A DNA stretch of 64,000 nt from Fusicatenibacter saccharivorans (GCF_027667425.1 NZ_JAQEGR010000004.1:124001-188000); one strand, 5' to 3'; positions 8,960-17,811 are shown, counted from the first letter of the stretch. Notes: generated from the sequence alone by a model not told the origin. Translations and numbers: made by a program.

Positions 8960-10357
8960 TTAAAGAGCAAAAATTCCGCAGATTAAGAATCCTGCTACGG
9001 CGAGAGCAGCACTGATCAGGACGTAAGGAAACTGCGACACGGCATGTGACATATTGTCAATCTCGCAGGTCGCGGAGGAAAGAACCGTTGCGTCGGAATA
9101 GAAGCATGCATGGCTTCCGAAAACACCGCCGGATACGACAGCGCCAAGCGCCAGGAGTACATTAGCATCAAGGGCGATGGCAAGCGGAACAACGATGGAA
9201 ACGGCTACGGCCTCAATTCCCCAGAAAGAGCTGGTGACAAAGGTCAGAACTGCAATGACAACAAAAATAATAGCTGCCAGTGTTTTGGCATTCATATACG
9301 GAACACACAGGTTGATGACGTATTCCGAGAGTCCCATTTCGCCGCAGGCAGTCTTGATCATAAAGGATGCAAGAAGAATGGCGAGAACCGGAAGAATATC
9401 TGCAAAGCCGGCAAAGAACAGTTCCACGTACCGCGTAAAGGTCATTTTTTTCCGCGGAAGATAAAGAATCATACAGGAAGCAAGAGCAAGAATAATCGCC
9501 TGCATCATATCCTGTGTGGCTACTGTCACACCGATCAGAATTCCGATGGGGATCAGAAAATCCAGTATATTTCCGGGATTGGTATTTTCGAGCGGGTAAT
9601 CAACGCTCATTCCGGCCATGGCAATGTCAACGGAAGGGGCATTGTGCATTTTGGGATGCTCCGGTGTCTGCTCTTTCTTTTCCAGATCGGTATAGGCAGC
9701 TTTCATTTTTCCGAGCTTTGGCATCAGTTTGCAGGCAAACAGAATCACAACCAGAAGGGCAGTCATCGGATAAAACATATAAGGAAGCACTTTTAAGTAA
9801 ACACTCATACCGGTGGAAAAGCCCATATTGAGAATGTCCGGTTCCTGAATAAAAACACCGGAATAAAAAACTACCCAGGTGGAAAAGGGAATCAGTGCAC
9901 AGACAGGTGCACCGGTTGAGTCAATGATATAGGCAAGGGCCTGGCGTGGGACTTTTCGTTTATCACAGACATCCTTCATACAGGTTCCAACGGTCATGAT
10001 GTTAAGATAATCATCGACAAAAATAATGATTCCGAGAAATACCGACATCATCATGGTGATCCGTTCATTTTTACAGAAACGGCTTAACAGGTTGGAAAAA
10101 CCAAGTGTTCCTTTTGCCTCGCGGAGCAGGAAGATGAAGCCTCCGAACAGTCCGCAGAGAAGAAGAATATACTGGTTATCTGCGTTGCTGATCTCCGAAA
10201 GCAGCAGATCACACCAGGGTTCGATAAAAGCCGCTTTATACATGATGAGATAGGCAACCAGGGTTCCGAAAATCAGAGCTTCGAAAGATTTTTTTGTTTT
10301 TAATGCAAAAATCAGCATCGCTGCAGGCGGCAGCAGACATAAAACTCCATATTGCAT
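8960..10357 (-). CDS. NhaC-family Na+/H+ antiporter-like transporter, last gene of the polyamine operon
   Basis: 465 residues with about 11-12 membrane helices and the NhaC-like core IIIFVDDYLNIMTVGTCMKDVCD and YIIDSTGAPVCALIPFSTW. It starts with a clean AAAGGAG site, 78 bp after aguB on the same strand, with no promoter visible between them. Family members exchange Na+ or H+ and often carry organic solutes. The position after four polyamine genes suggests uptake of agmatine or putrescine, or export of a polyamine. That substrate is an inference; plain Na+ extrusion is the alternative. Confidence 0.8.
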   Translation of the reverse strand: MQYGVLCLLPPAAMLIFALKTKKSFEALIFGTLVAYLIMYKAAFIEPWCDLLLSEISNADNQYILLLCGLFGGFIFLLREAKGTLGFSNLLSRFCKNERITMMMSVFLGIIIFVDDYLNIMTVGTCMKDVCDKRKVPRQALAYIIDSTGAPVCALIPFSTWVVFYSGVFIQEPDILNMGFSTGMSVYLKVLPYMFYPMTALLVVILFACKLMPKLGKMKAAYTDLEKKEQTPEHPKMHNAPSVDIAMAGMSVDYPLENTNPGNILDFLIPIGILIGVTVATQDMMQAIILALASCMILYLPRKKMTFTRYVELFFAGFADILPVLAILLASFMIKTACGEMGLSEYVINLCVPYMNAKTLAAIIFVVIAVLTFVTSSFWGIEAVAVSIVVPLAIALDANVLLALGAVVSGGVFGSHACFYSDATVLSSATCEIDNMSHAVSQFPYVLISAALAVAGFLICGIFAL

Positions 10358-10435
10358 AGCGGTTCTCCTTTGTAGTTAGAATATGTGATGCAGCGCACCG
10401 CTGTAGGAAGAGTTACAACAGGAAGAGACAGGGCT

Positions 10436-11314
10436 TTACTGTTTCGTCATGATACGGTAGGTTTCCGGCCGCCGGTCACGGAAAAGCCCCCAGGAAAAAC
10501 GTTCTTCGCGCAGGCCATCCAGATCGAAGGAGGCATACAGGATTTCCTCGGTATCTCTTCCGGCCGATGCCACAAGTTCACCGGTTGCATCGGCAATAAA
10601 GGAAGAGCCGTAGAAAGTAAGAGAAGAGGACTGGCCGCCATTTTCTTCACAGGGCGTTACGGTTTCGGTACCAATCCGGTTTGCAGCAGCAACCGGAACA
10701 AGATTTGCGGCAGCATGTCCCTGCATGACGCGTCGCCAGTGCCCGCTGCTGTCTACATTCAGGATCGGCTCACTTCCGATCGCGGTAGGATAGAGCAGGA
10801 TTTCAGCACCCTGAACGGCCATGCATCGTGCTGTTTCCGGAAACCACTGATCCCAGCAGATGCCGACGCCGACGGCTCCGAAACGTGTTTCAAAGACCTT
10901 GAATCCCGTATCTCCCGGAGTGAAATAGAATTTTTCCTGATAAAAATGATCGTCCGGGATATGGGTCTTGCGGTAAACACCAAGAATGGATCCGTCTGCA
11001 TCGATCATGGCAATGGAATTAAACAGGCGCTGAACATCCCTTTCATAAAAGCTGACCGGAATCACGACCCCAAGTTCTCCGGCAACGGCCTGAAAACGCC
11101 GGATGGCGGGATTTTCTGTCAAAGGCAGGGCATAATCATAATAATCGTATCGCTTTTCCTGACAAAAATACGGTCTTTCAAATAATTCAGGAAGAAGGAT
11201 GAGATTGGCGCCGTTGGAAGCGGCTTCACGGACCATGGTCTCTGCTTTGTCTATATTTTCCTGTACCTGGCTGCAGCATGAAAACTGCAGTGCGGCAATT
11301 TTTATATTTCTCAT
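10436..11314 (-). CDS. aguB: N-carbamoylputrescine amidase
   Basis: 292 residues of the nitrilase superfamily with the Glu-Lys-Cys triad: E43 (LLPELFE), K116 (YRKTHIPD), C153 (GVGICWDQWFPE). It hydrolyses N-carbamoylputrescine to putrescine, CO2 and ammonia. The open frame extends to 11428, but the ATG at 11314 gives the family N-terminus MRNIKIAALQ and overlaps the aguA stop by 4 bp, so I chose it. The WDQWFPE segment is typical of AguB. Function is supported by adjacent aguA. Confidence 0.94.
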   Translation of the reverse strand: MRNIKIAALQFSCCSQVQENIDKAETMVREAASNGANLILLPELFERPYFCQEKRYDYYDYALPLTENPAIRRFQAVAGELGVVIPVSFYERDVQRLFNSIAMIDADGSILGVYRKTHIPDDHFYQEKFYFTPGDTGFKVFETRFGAVGVGICWDQWFPETARCMAVQGAEILLYPTAIGSEPILNVDSSGHWRRVMQGHAAANLVPVAAANRIGTETVTPCEENGGQSSSLTFYGSSFIADATGELVASAGRDTEEILYASFDLDGLREERFSWGLFRDRRPETYRIMTKQ

Positions 11315-12441
11315 AATCTGTTTCCTCTTTTCTTTGCCGGAATCTGCTGGGTAATACAGTGAATGTTGCCTCCGCCGGTCAGAATGACGCGTGCATCGAT
11401 CGGAAAGATTCGTCGATCGGGGAAGCATTCTCCGAGAATTTCTGCAGCCACGGTATCGTTTTCATCACCGAAACGGGGAAGAAGGACACAGTGATTGGCA
11501 AGATAAAAATTGATATAGCTGGCGGCAAGGCGTTCCCCGGCTTCCCGCTGATCTTCGCCAGCTTCAAAATCATAGCCGAGAAGATCTTCTTCTGTAATAC
11601 AGATGGGATGCTTTGGAATGGGCAGCTTGTGAATTACAAAGCTTCGTCCCTTCGCGTCAACGGTATGGGAGAGAAGATCAAAAGCGGCCCTGCTTCTGGC
11701 ATACTGAGGATCGTTTTCGTCATCTGTCCAGGCAAGAAGTACTTCTCCTGGCTTTACAAAGCAGCACATATTATCGATATGGCCGTTGGTTTCATCGTTG
11801 TAAATACCAAAAGGAAGCCAGATGATTTTCTCGACCGAAAGATACTGACGCAGCTTTTCTTCAATTTCCGCTCTTGTAAGAGAAGGATTGCGCCCCGGAC
11901 TCAGCAGACATTCTTCGGTCGTAAGCAGGGTTCCTTCCCCGTCAACATGGATGGAGCCGCCTTCCAGAACAAAGGGGCGGGCATTATAGAAGGAATCTCC
12001 GAGAAAACTGCAGATTCGTTCAGGAACCTCACGGTCATGTTCAAAGTGGGAGTACAGACCGTCATACTGGCCGCCCCAGGCGTTGAATTCCCATTGAATG
12101 CCTCTTCGCCCGCCCTGATCGTTGACCACAAACGTAGCGCCGGTATCTCTTGCCCAGGCATCCTCTGTCGGGGCTTCGATCAGATGAATCCGGTCGGAGG
12201 AAAGCAGTTCCTGTGCCGATGCTTTATCCTGTGGCCGGACGAAGAGATAGACCTGCTCATAAGCGGCAATTGTTTCTGCAATTTCTGCAAATGCCGCTCT
12301 GGCCGCTTTTGCCCCGTAATTCCAGGAACCGGGGCGCCACGGCCAGATCATCAGCGTGCCTTCATGGGGCTCAAATTCGCCCGGCATGTAAAAGCCATCG
12401 GCTTTTGGGATGCTAAGACAATCGGTTTTTGAAATCTTCAT
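11311..12441 (-). CDS. aguA: Agmatine deiminase
   Basis: About 376 residues, guanidino-modifying superfamily. Visible signatures are MPGEFEPHEGTLMIWPWR, EDAWARDTGATFV, NGHIDNMCCF and the catalytic C362 in TGGGNIHCITQQIP. It converts agmatine to N-carbamoylputrescine and ammonia. A TTG six bases further upstream would also be in frame, but it sits directly on the AAAGGAG site, so the ATG at 12441 (spacing 7) is preferred. The gene begins inside the 3' end of nspC, implying coupled translation. No arginine decarboxylase is in the window, so agmatine must come from elsewhere in the genome or from outside. Confidence 0.95.
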   Translation of the reverse strand: MKISKTDCLSIPKADGFYMPGEFEPHEGTLMIWPWRPGSWNYGAKAARAAFAEIAETIAAYEQVYLFVRPQDKASAQELLSSDRIHLIEAPTEDAWARDTGATFVVNDQGGRRGIQWEFNAWGGQYDGLYSHFEHDREVPERICSFLGDSFYNARPFVLEGGSIHVDGEGTLLTTEECLLSPGRNPSLTRAEIEEKLRQYLSVEKIIWLPFGIYNDETNGHIDNMCCFVKPGEVLLAWTDDENDPQYARSRAAFDLLSHTVDAKGRSFVIHKLPIPKHPICITEEDLLGYDFEAGEDQREAGERLAASYINFYLANHCVLLPRFGDENDTVAAEILGECFPDRRIFPIDARVILTGGGNIHCITQQIPAKKRGNRL

Positions 12442-13546
12442 ATCCAAACTCCTTTATGATTCGACAGTTTCCAGCTTTGTCCATCACCGCGATGGAAGGG
12501 AGTGGGATTCCGTTAAAGGTATTGGTTTTTACCATCGAATAAATCGCCATATCTTCAAAATACAGTCTGTCACCGATCCGGATTTGGGAATCGAAGGAAT
12601 ATTCGCCGATTACGTCGCCCGCCAGGCAGGTATTGCAGGAAAGGCGGTAGGTATAAGGCTTTTCCCCCGGCAGTCCGCTGTCTTTGAGCGGAGGGCGGTA
12701 CGGCATCTCAAGCACATCCGGCATATGGCAGGCGGCGGAAGTGTCAAGAATTAAAATTTTTCCGTTATTTTCGACAATATCGAGAACTTCTGTGACATTG
12801 TAGCCCGCGTTTAAGGCAACTGCTTCCCCGGGCTCCAGGTAAATCTGAAGACCATACGTTTCTTTCATATGGTTGATACAGGAAATCAGGCGTTCGATAT
12901 CGTAATCCTCACGGGTGATATGATGTCCGCCTCCCATGTTAAGCCAGTTCATTTTAAAAAGCCACTTGCCGAATTTTTCTTCCACGGCGCGCAGCGTGTT
13001 TTCCAGATCATCCGAATTCTGTTCACAGAGGGTATGAAAATGAAGACCATCCACAAGATCGGCCAGTTCGTCTGTAAAATCGCAGGCGCGGATGCCCATG
13101 CGGGAGCCGGGCGCACAGGGATCGTAAATCGCATGGCCTTCCTGCGTGGAGCATTCCGGGTTGATGCGAAGTCCGGCTTTTGCGGTTCCGGAAGCCTCAA
13201 GTACGGGGAGGTATGTTCGGAGCTGTTTTTCTGAATTGAAAATAATGTGATCGCAGATTTGTGCGAGCTCTTTCATATCCTGCGGGCGGTAGGCCGGAGA
13301 ATACACATGATTCTCCAGCCCCATTTCTTCCTTGCCAAGCCGCGCCTCATAGAGTCCGCTGGCAGTCGTTCCGCTGATGTATCTTCCAATCAGCGGATAT
13401 TCCGAAAAACAGGAAAAGCATTTCTGAGCCAGCAGAATTTTTGCACCGGTGCGTTCTTCTACCTGGTGCAGGAGCTTTAAGTTTTCTTCCAGTTTGCCTT
13501 CATCAATGACAAAACAGGGAGTTGGCAGTTCGTTTATCTTACACAT
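12413..13546 (-). CDS. nspC: Carboxynorspermidine/carboxyspermidine decarboxylase
   Basis: 377 residues, PLP-dependent alanine-racemase-fold decarboxylase. The PLP lysine is K42 in LLAQKCFSCF. The N-terminal PTPCFVIDEGKLEENL, the GLHFHTLCEQ strand and CNTCLAGDVIGEY fit NspC. It decarboxylates carboxyspermidine to spermidine. The gene follows the dehydrogenase by only 4 bp, and the two act in sequence. The family uses both the C7 and C8 series. With putrescine made by the next genes, spermidine is the expected product here. Confidence 0.93.
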   Translation of the reverse strand: MCKINELPTPCFVIDEGKLEENLKLLHQVEERTGAKILLAQKCFSCFSEYPLIGRYISGTTASGLYEARLGKEEMGLENHVYSPAYRPQDMKELAQICDHIIFNSEKQLRTYLPVLEASGTAKAGLRINPECSTQEGHAIYDPCAPGSRMGIRACDFTDELADLVDGLHFHTLCEQNSDDLENTLRAVEEKFGKWLFKMNWLNMGGGHHITREDYDIERLISCINHMKETYGLQIYLEPGEAVALNAGYNVTEVLDIVENNGKILILDTSAACHMPDVLEMPYRPPLKDSGLPGEKPYTYRLSCNTCLAGDVIGEYSFDSQIRIGDRLYFEDMAIYSMVKTNTFNGIPLPSIAVMDKAGNCRIIKEFGYEDFKNRLS

Positions 13547-13550
13547 AGGC

Positions 13551-14810
13551 TTAATCTACTAAAACAGGATTTTCTACGACCTTCCACGGAAGACCCCACT
13601 TGTTGAGTGCCTCCATGTACGGATCTGGATCGAATTCATCTGTGGTGTAGACACCCGGCTTGTTCCAGAGGCCGTTCACGACCATCATGGTTCCGATCAT
13701 AGCCGGAACGCCGGTGGTGTAGGAGATTGCCTGAGACTCTACTTCCCGGTAGCATTCCTGGTGGTCACAGACATTGTAAATGTAAATGCTTCTTTCTTTT
13801 CCGTCCTTGATACCGGTAAAAATACAGCCGATGTTGGTTTTACCCACGGTGCGCGGACCAAGAGTGGAAGGATCCGGAAGAAGCTCTTTTAAAAACTGGA
13901 TCGGTACAATCTGCTGTCCGTTGAAGGTAATCGGAGTGGTGGAGAGAAGTCCTACATTTTCCAGACATTTCATATGGGTCAGATAGCTCTGGCCGAAGGT
14001 CATGAAGAAGCGGATTCTTTTTACGCCCGGGATATTTTTTGCAAGAGCCTCAATTTCTTCATGGTGAAGAAGGTACATATCCTTCTCGCCTACCTCATCG
14101 AAGTTATATTCCCGTTTGATCGACATTGGCGGAATTTCCACCCAGTGGCCGTTTTCCCAGTAAGAACCGGGAGCGGATACCTCGCGGAGGTTGATTTCTG
14201 GATTGAAGTTGGTTGCAAACGGATATCCATGATCGCCGCCGTTGCAGTCCAGAATATCAATCGTGTGAATTTCATCGAAATAGTGTTTCTGTGCATAGGC
14301 TGCAAAAACGCTGGTGACACCAGGGTCAAAGCCGGTTCCGAGAAGACCGGTGATGCCGGCTTCCTTGAAACGGTCCATATAGGCCCACTGCCAGGAGTAA
14401 TCAAAGTAAGCAGAAAAGCCAAGCTCTTCGCATCTCTTTTCGTAGATCGCACGCCATGCCGGATCATCCGTGTTTTCTGCTTCGTAGTTTGCAGTATCAA
14501 TGTAAGGAACCTTACATGCAAGGCAGGCATCCATAATGGTAAGATCCTGATAAGGAAGAGCCAGATTTAATACGGCATCCGGCTGATACTGTTTGATTAA
14601 GGCGATTAATTCTTCTGTACAGTCGGCATCCACCTTTGCTGTTGTGATAATGGTTTTTGTGGTCGGAGCCAGCTTTTCTTTTAAAGCATCGCACTTGGAA
14701 AGGGTGCGGCTTGCAATCATAATTTCAGAAAATACTTCGCTGTTCTGGCAGCATTTGTGAATGGCTACGGATGCAACACCGCCGCATCCGATGATCATAA
14801 CTTTTGACAT
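13551..14810 (-). CDS. Carboxy(nor)spermidine dehydrogenase, saccharopine dehydrogenase-like
   Basis: 419 residues. The Rossmann motif GCGGVASVA is at 8-16, followed by the long saccharopine-reductase-like domain (TGFDPGVTSVFAAYAQKHYFDEI, YPFATNFNPEINLREV). It condenses putrescine with L-aspartate beta-semialdehyde and reduces the imine with NADPH to carboxyspermidine. Ribosome site AAAAAGGAGAACCAAACA. It is first in the polyamine operon, right after a long leader with an intrinsic terminator. This pathway replaces the SAM-dependent SpeD/SpeE route, and neither of those genes is seen here. Aspartokinase, which feeds the semialdehyde, lies 1.7 kb upstream on the same strand. Confidence 0.93.
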   Translation of the reverse strand: MSKVMIIGCGGVASVAIHKCCQNSEVFSEIMIASRTLSKCDALKEKLAPTTKTIITTAKVDADCTEELIALIKQYQPDAVLNLALPYQDLTIMDACLACKVPYIDTANYEAENTDDPAWRAIYEKRCEELGFSAYFDYSWQWAYMDRFKEAGITGLLGTGFDPGVTSVFAAYAQKHYFDEIHTIDILDCNGGDHGYPFATNFNPEINLREVSAPGSYWENGHWVEIPPMSIKREYNFDEVGEKDMYLLHHEEIEALAKNIPGVKRIRFFMTFGQSYLTHMKCLENVGLLSTTPITFNGQQIVPIQFLKELLPDPSTLGPRTVGKTNIGCIFTGIKDGKERSIYIYNVCDHQECYREVESQAISYTTGVPAMIGTMMVVNGLWNKPGVYTTDEFDPDPYMEALNKWGLPWKVVENPVLVD

Positions 14811-15196
14811 TGTTTGGTTCTCCTTTTTCAGAAAATGGTGTTGGGTTCATCTTTGGCTATAAGCACGAAAAAAAGACAGATGACGTGCATCATCTGTCTA
14901 AAAATCGAAATTTATACATGATCGTATTGTGCAAACTTCAGGGGATGGACAAAAATCCAGGCTTCTCCCTGTTTTCCTATGCAGAAATATATAGTCACGT
15001 ACTCTTATTGACCGTTTCATAAGATGATGTGCTCGTCGTAGAGCATCGATTATAAAGTAATCAACTCATAAAATTTGCGCTTTTAACGCAATCAATAATG
15101 TGGCTCTTAACCACGCTCGGCAACTACCCCTGCCTGTCCGTCGGTTTTTTACCAGGGGCATATATTTTGCATAAGAACAGAATTGTTCGCTTGCAG
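14811..15196 (-). promoter_or_regulatory. Structured 5' leader of the polyamine operon, candidate riboswitch or attenuator
   Basis: About 385 nt separate the predicted transcription start from the first ATG. On the minus strand the leader can form a series of hairpins: CCCCTG/CAGGGG, GTGGTT/AGCCAC, TTGCG/CGCAA, GCTC/GAGC, TCTTAT/ATAAGA and CAGGG/CCCTG with inner TGGA/TCCA, then the terminator. An upstream CATCATCT (plus 15022-15029) is exactly complementary to AGATGATG in the terminator's 5' arm (14888-14895), a possible antiterminator. I could not match it to lysine, SAM, guanidine, T-box, tmRNA, RNase P or SRP RNA. No other gene is seen in the 14811-15280 gap. Confidence 0.6.
14868..14899 (-). 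terminator. Intrinsic terminator inside the polyamine operon leader
   Basis: On the minus strand AGACAGATGA (14899-14890), a 6-nt loop and TCATCTGTCT (14883-14874) form a perfect 10-bp stem followed by six T. It lies 58 bp before the first structural gene and downstream of the only clear promoter, so it should act as an attenuator. Confidence 0.85.
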
Positions 15197-15202
15197 TTCC
15201 AA

Positions 15203-15231
15203 ATTATAAAGTGAAATGACATGGATGTCAA
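15203..15231 (-). promoter_or_regulatory. Consensus sigma-A promoter of the polyamine operon
   Basis: On the minus strand TTGACA (15231-15226), a 17-bp spacer and TATAAT (15208-15203): both hexamers are perfect consensus. Such a strong promoter suggests that control lies downstream, in the leader. Confidence 0.92.
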
Positions 15232-15242
15232 GAAAAATTTGT

Positions 15243-15273
15243 GAAACTATTCAGAGCTATGCGAAATGGAAGA
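15243..15273 (+). repeat. Dispersed repeat, copy 1 (partial)
   Basis: A 31-nt stretch matching 48271-48301 at 28 of 31 positions. The core ATTCAGAGCTATGCGAAATG continues unchanged for five more bases, so 15249-15273 differs from 48277-48301 at a single base. Unlike the other copy it lacks the right-hand inverted arm. It lies between the GNAT stop and the polyamine promoter. Confidence 0.65.
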
Positions 15274-15280
15274 TTAAAAA

Positions 15281-15820
15281 TCACAGGGTGATCCAGTAAC
15301 GCTCCAGTGTTTTGTTTTCATCGGCACGATAAGCGGTGCCGTCGAACCGGCCGCCATTTTTCAGGATCGTTCTGCGGCTTCCCTCGTTGGTATCCAGGCA
15401 GCAGACCAGAATTTCGGAAAGGCCGAGGCTTTTGCAGTACGGCTGCACATTTTTCAGCATCCAGGAGGCATAGCCTTTTCTGCGTTCCGACGGGCGGACG
15501 GAGTAGCCGATATGGCCGCCAAAGGTGCGCAGAAAATCGTTCAGGTAGTGGCGCACCTGAATCATGCCGACAAGGCGGTTGTCTGATTTGCGGATGCACA
15601 GAAACTGTGTTGCGAGAACCATGCCCTCCGGCAGAGTCTCCTCTCTGGTATACCGCATGGTATCTTCAAGATACGCCTTCATATCATCAAACCGGCGAAG
15701 CGGTCCGCAGCCGTCCATGGAATCGCTGTTTTCCAGAAAATCGTTCCGGTAGGCGGCGAGCTCGGCGAAGTATTCCTCCGACGGTTCAACTAACATCAGT
15801 TCATCGTTCATCCTTAGCAT
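15281..15820 (-). CDS. GNAT-family N-acetyltransferase
   Basis: 179 residues of the GNAT fold. The acetyl-CoA loop is seen as IGYSVRPSERRKGYASWML, followed by CLDTNEGSRRTILKNGG, close to the Acetyltransf_3 subgroup. The substrate (amine, amino acid or protein N-terminus) cannot be read from sequence. The gene overlaps the cyclophilin stop by 7 bp if the first ATG is used. A second ATG at 15811 would start 2 bp after that stop. Its place just upstream of a polyamine operon makes polyamine acetylation conceivable, but no motif supports this directly. Confidence 0.8.
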   Translation of the reverse strand: MLRMNDELMLVEPSEEYFAELAAYRNDFLENSDSMDGCGPLRRFDDMKAYLEDTMRYTREETLPEGMVLATQFLCIRKSDNRLVGMIQVRHYLNDFLRTFGGHIGYSVRPSERRKGYASWMLKNVQPYCKSLGLSEILVCCLDTNEGSRRTILKNGGRFDGTAYRADENKTLERYWITL

Positions 15821-16335
15821 TTCTCCGGTTCCGGATACTCGACGCCGAAGGTCTCAACGGTAACGGTAGCCATTCTCTGCGGCTGCAGCGGTTTGTCGCT
15901 GTAGTCGGTGTTGACAGATGCGATTTTATCTACGACTTCCAGGCCTTCTGTTACTTTTCCGAAAGCAGCGTATGCGCCGTCCAGATGCGGAGCAGCTTTG
16001 TGCATGATGAAGAACTGGCTTCCTGCGCTGTCCGGGAACATGGTACGTGCCATGGAGAGAACGCCTGGGGTGTGTGCGAGGTTGTTCTCAAATCCGTTCT
16101 GGGAGAACTCACCCTTGATGCAGTAATCCGGGCCGCCGGCGCCTGTGCCTGCCGGATCTCCGCCCTGGATCATGAATCCCGGGATGACACGGTGGAAGAT
16201 CAGGCCGTCATAGAAGCCTTTTTTTACCAGACTGATGAAGTTGTTTACGGTGTTCGGCGCGATTTCCGGGTAAAGCTCTGCTTTCATCACATCGCCGTTT
16301 TCCATAGTAATTGTAACGATTGGGTTAGACATCAT
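15814..16335 (-). CDS. Peptidyl-prolyl cis-trans isomerase, cyclophilin type
   Basis: 173 residues, cytoplasmic cyclophilin without a signal peptide. Conserved blocks are FHRVIPGFMIQGGDPAGTGAGG (catalytic Arg in FHRV), MARTMFPDSAGSQFFIM and LDGAYAAFGKVTEGLEVV. It catalyses proline isomerisation during protein folding. The open frame runs upstream to 16515, but the ATG at 16335 follows AGGAGG at 6-bp spacing and begins the family N-terminus. It probably forms an operon with the GNAT gene. Confidence 0.92.
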   Translation of the reverse strand: MMSNPIVTITMENGDVMKAELYPEIAPNTVNNFISLVKKGFYDGLIFHRVIPGFMIQGGDPAGTGAGGPDYCIKGEFSQNGFENNLAHTPGVLSMARTMFPDSAGSQFFIMHKAAPHLDGAYAAFGKVTEGLEVVDKIASVNTDYSDKPLQPQRMATVTVETFGVEYPEPEKC

Positions 16336-16480
16336 TGTTTTCCTCCTGATTTTTAAACGATTTTTTGATAAGACGTAAGCAGCCATTTTTCGAAGAAAAA
16401 TGAGCGGATTACGAATGTTTTTGATGATTGCCGGAGTGCAAAGCACGTAGCAATCTGGTATCAAAGGGGTCCCCCCTTTT

Positions 16481-17689
16481 TCAGACATGCTCCAGGAATG
16501 TCTCATGGATCGCACGCATTGCCTGATCTGCGTATGCTTCGTCGATCAGGGCAGTGATGCGGATTTCTGAGGTGGTAATCATCTCGGTATTGATTCCTGC
16601 ATTGGCGAGCGCGCCGAACATTTTGGCAGCCACGCCCGAATGGGAGCGGACACCGGCTCCGATGACGGAAATCTTTGCCACGTTCTCATCATAATCCAGC
16701 TTTTTGATGCCGAGCGAATCCTTATTGTCGTTCAGCACATCGATCGTGCGCAGCATATCCGGCTTTGCAACGGTAAAGGAAACGGACTTTGTGCCGTCCT
16801 TTCCGAGTGACTGGATCATGACATCGATGTTCAGATTGTTCCGATCCAGTAAATTTAAGAGGCGGAACGTGCTCTCCGGATCGTTGCCAAGGCCTGCAAC
16901 ACGGATTTTTGCCACATTTTTGTCGGCAGCCACGCCGCTGATTAACATTTTTTCCATTTTGGTTTTCTCCCTTACCATCGTTCCGGAATTCCGGTTCAGA
17001 CTGGAGCAGACCAGAAGTTCCACGCCGTATTTTTTTGCGATTTCCACGCATCTGCTGTGAAGGACTTTTGCGCCGAGCGAAGCCATCTCCAGCATTTCAT
17101 CGTAAGTTACCTCTTCCATTTTGCGCGCATTCGGTACAATCCGCGGATCTGCGGTGTAGACGCCGTCTACATCCGTGTAGATTTCACAGACATCCGCGTG
17201 CAGCTCTGCAGCGAGGGCAACCGCAGTCGTATCGGAGCCGCCGCGTCCGAGCGTTGTGATATCATCGTATTTGTTGATCCCCTGGAAGCCGGTGACAATG
17301 ACAATTTTGTTGTCATCCAGCTCTTTACGGATGCGCTCGGTGTCGATCCGTTTGAAGCGCGCGTTCTGATAATCGGAGGTCGTGTGCATCGGTACCTGCC
17401 AGGCATTTAAAGAAACAGCACTGACGCCCATCTGAATCATGGTTATGGCCATCAGGGAAACGGAAACCTGTTCACCGGTGGCAAGAAGCATATCCATCTC
17501 GCGGCGGGACGGTTTTTCCGTAATCTGTTTTGCGGTTGCAATCAGTCCGTCCGTCGTTTTTCCCATCGCGGAGAGAACGACAACGACCTGGCTTCCGGCC
17601 TGCTGTTTTTCGATGCAGCGCTGTGCTACATTGCGGATGTGCGCAAGATCTGCGACGGAGCTTCCGCCAAATTTCATTACAGTCAGCAT
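16481..17689 (-). CDS. lysC: Aspartokinase
   Basis: 402 residues, monofunctional. The kinase domain begins with KFGGSSV (6-12) and includes GRGGSDTTAVALAAEL. Two ACT domains follow (ISVIGAGVRSHSGVAAKMF, TSEIRITALI), typical of feedback-inhibited isoforms. It phosphorylates aspartate, the first step to lysine, threonine, methionine and aspartate semialdehyde. The semialdehyde is also a substrate of the spermidine pathway encoded downstream on this strand. A 145-bp gap without a clear promoter separates it from the cyclophilin gene. Confidence 0.95.
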   Translation of the reverse strand: MLTVMKFGGSSVADLAHIRNVAQRCIEKQQAGSQVVVVLSAMGKTTDGLIATAKQITEKPSRREMDMLLATGEQVSVSLMAITMIQMGVSAVSLNAWQVPMHTTSDYQNARFKRIDTERIRKELDDNKIVIVTGFQGINKYDDITTLGRGGSDTTAVALAAELHADVCEIYTDVDGVYTADPRIVPNARKMEEVTYDEMLEMASLGAKVLHSRCVEIAKKYGVELLVCSSLNRNSGTMVREKTKMEKMLISGVAADKNVAKIRVAGLGNDPESTFRLLNLLDRNNLNIDVMIQSLGKDGTKSVSFTVAKPDMLRTIDVLNDNKDSLGIKKLDYDENVAKISVIGAGVRSHSGVAAKMFGALANAGINTEMITTSEIRITALIDEAYADQAMRAIHETFLEHV

Positions 17690-17811
17690 AACAGTTTTGA
17701 TCTCTTTCCTTTTTGATTTACGCGGACAAAAGCGCAGAGCGTGTTTTACCGCGTTTTCCGGGCCGAAAAAACAGGAGTGGGACGTTTTTGGGCCGCGAAA
17801 CTCTGATACAT

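Noticed and set aside
15063..15158. 31-codon arginine-rich upstream frame (MPLVKNRRTGRGSCRAWLRA and on) in the polyamine leader
   Set aside because: An Arg-rich leader peptide would be attractive for polyamine control, but it has no ribosome site and lies within predicted RNA stems, so I treat it as a chance frame.
14868..15196. tmRNA, RNase P RNA, SRP RNA or lysine riboswitch in the polyamine leader
   Set aside because: None of the conserved sequences I know for these RNAs (tmRNA acceptor end, SRP GGAAGCAGCC-like loop, RNase P core, L-box core) can be found.
17690..17811. Lysine riboswitch before lysC
   Set aside because: The leader is only about 115 nt and lacks the L-box core. There is no terminator in it.
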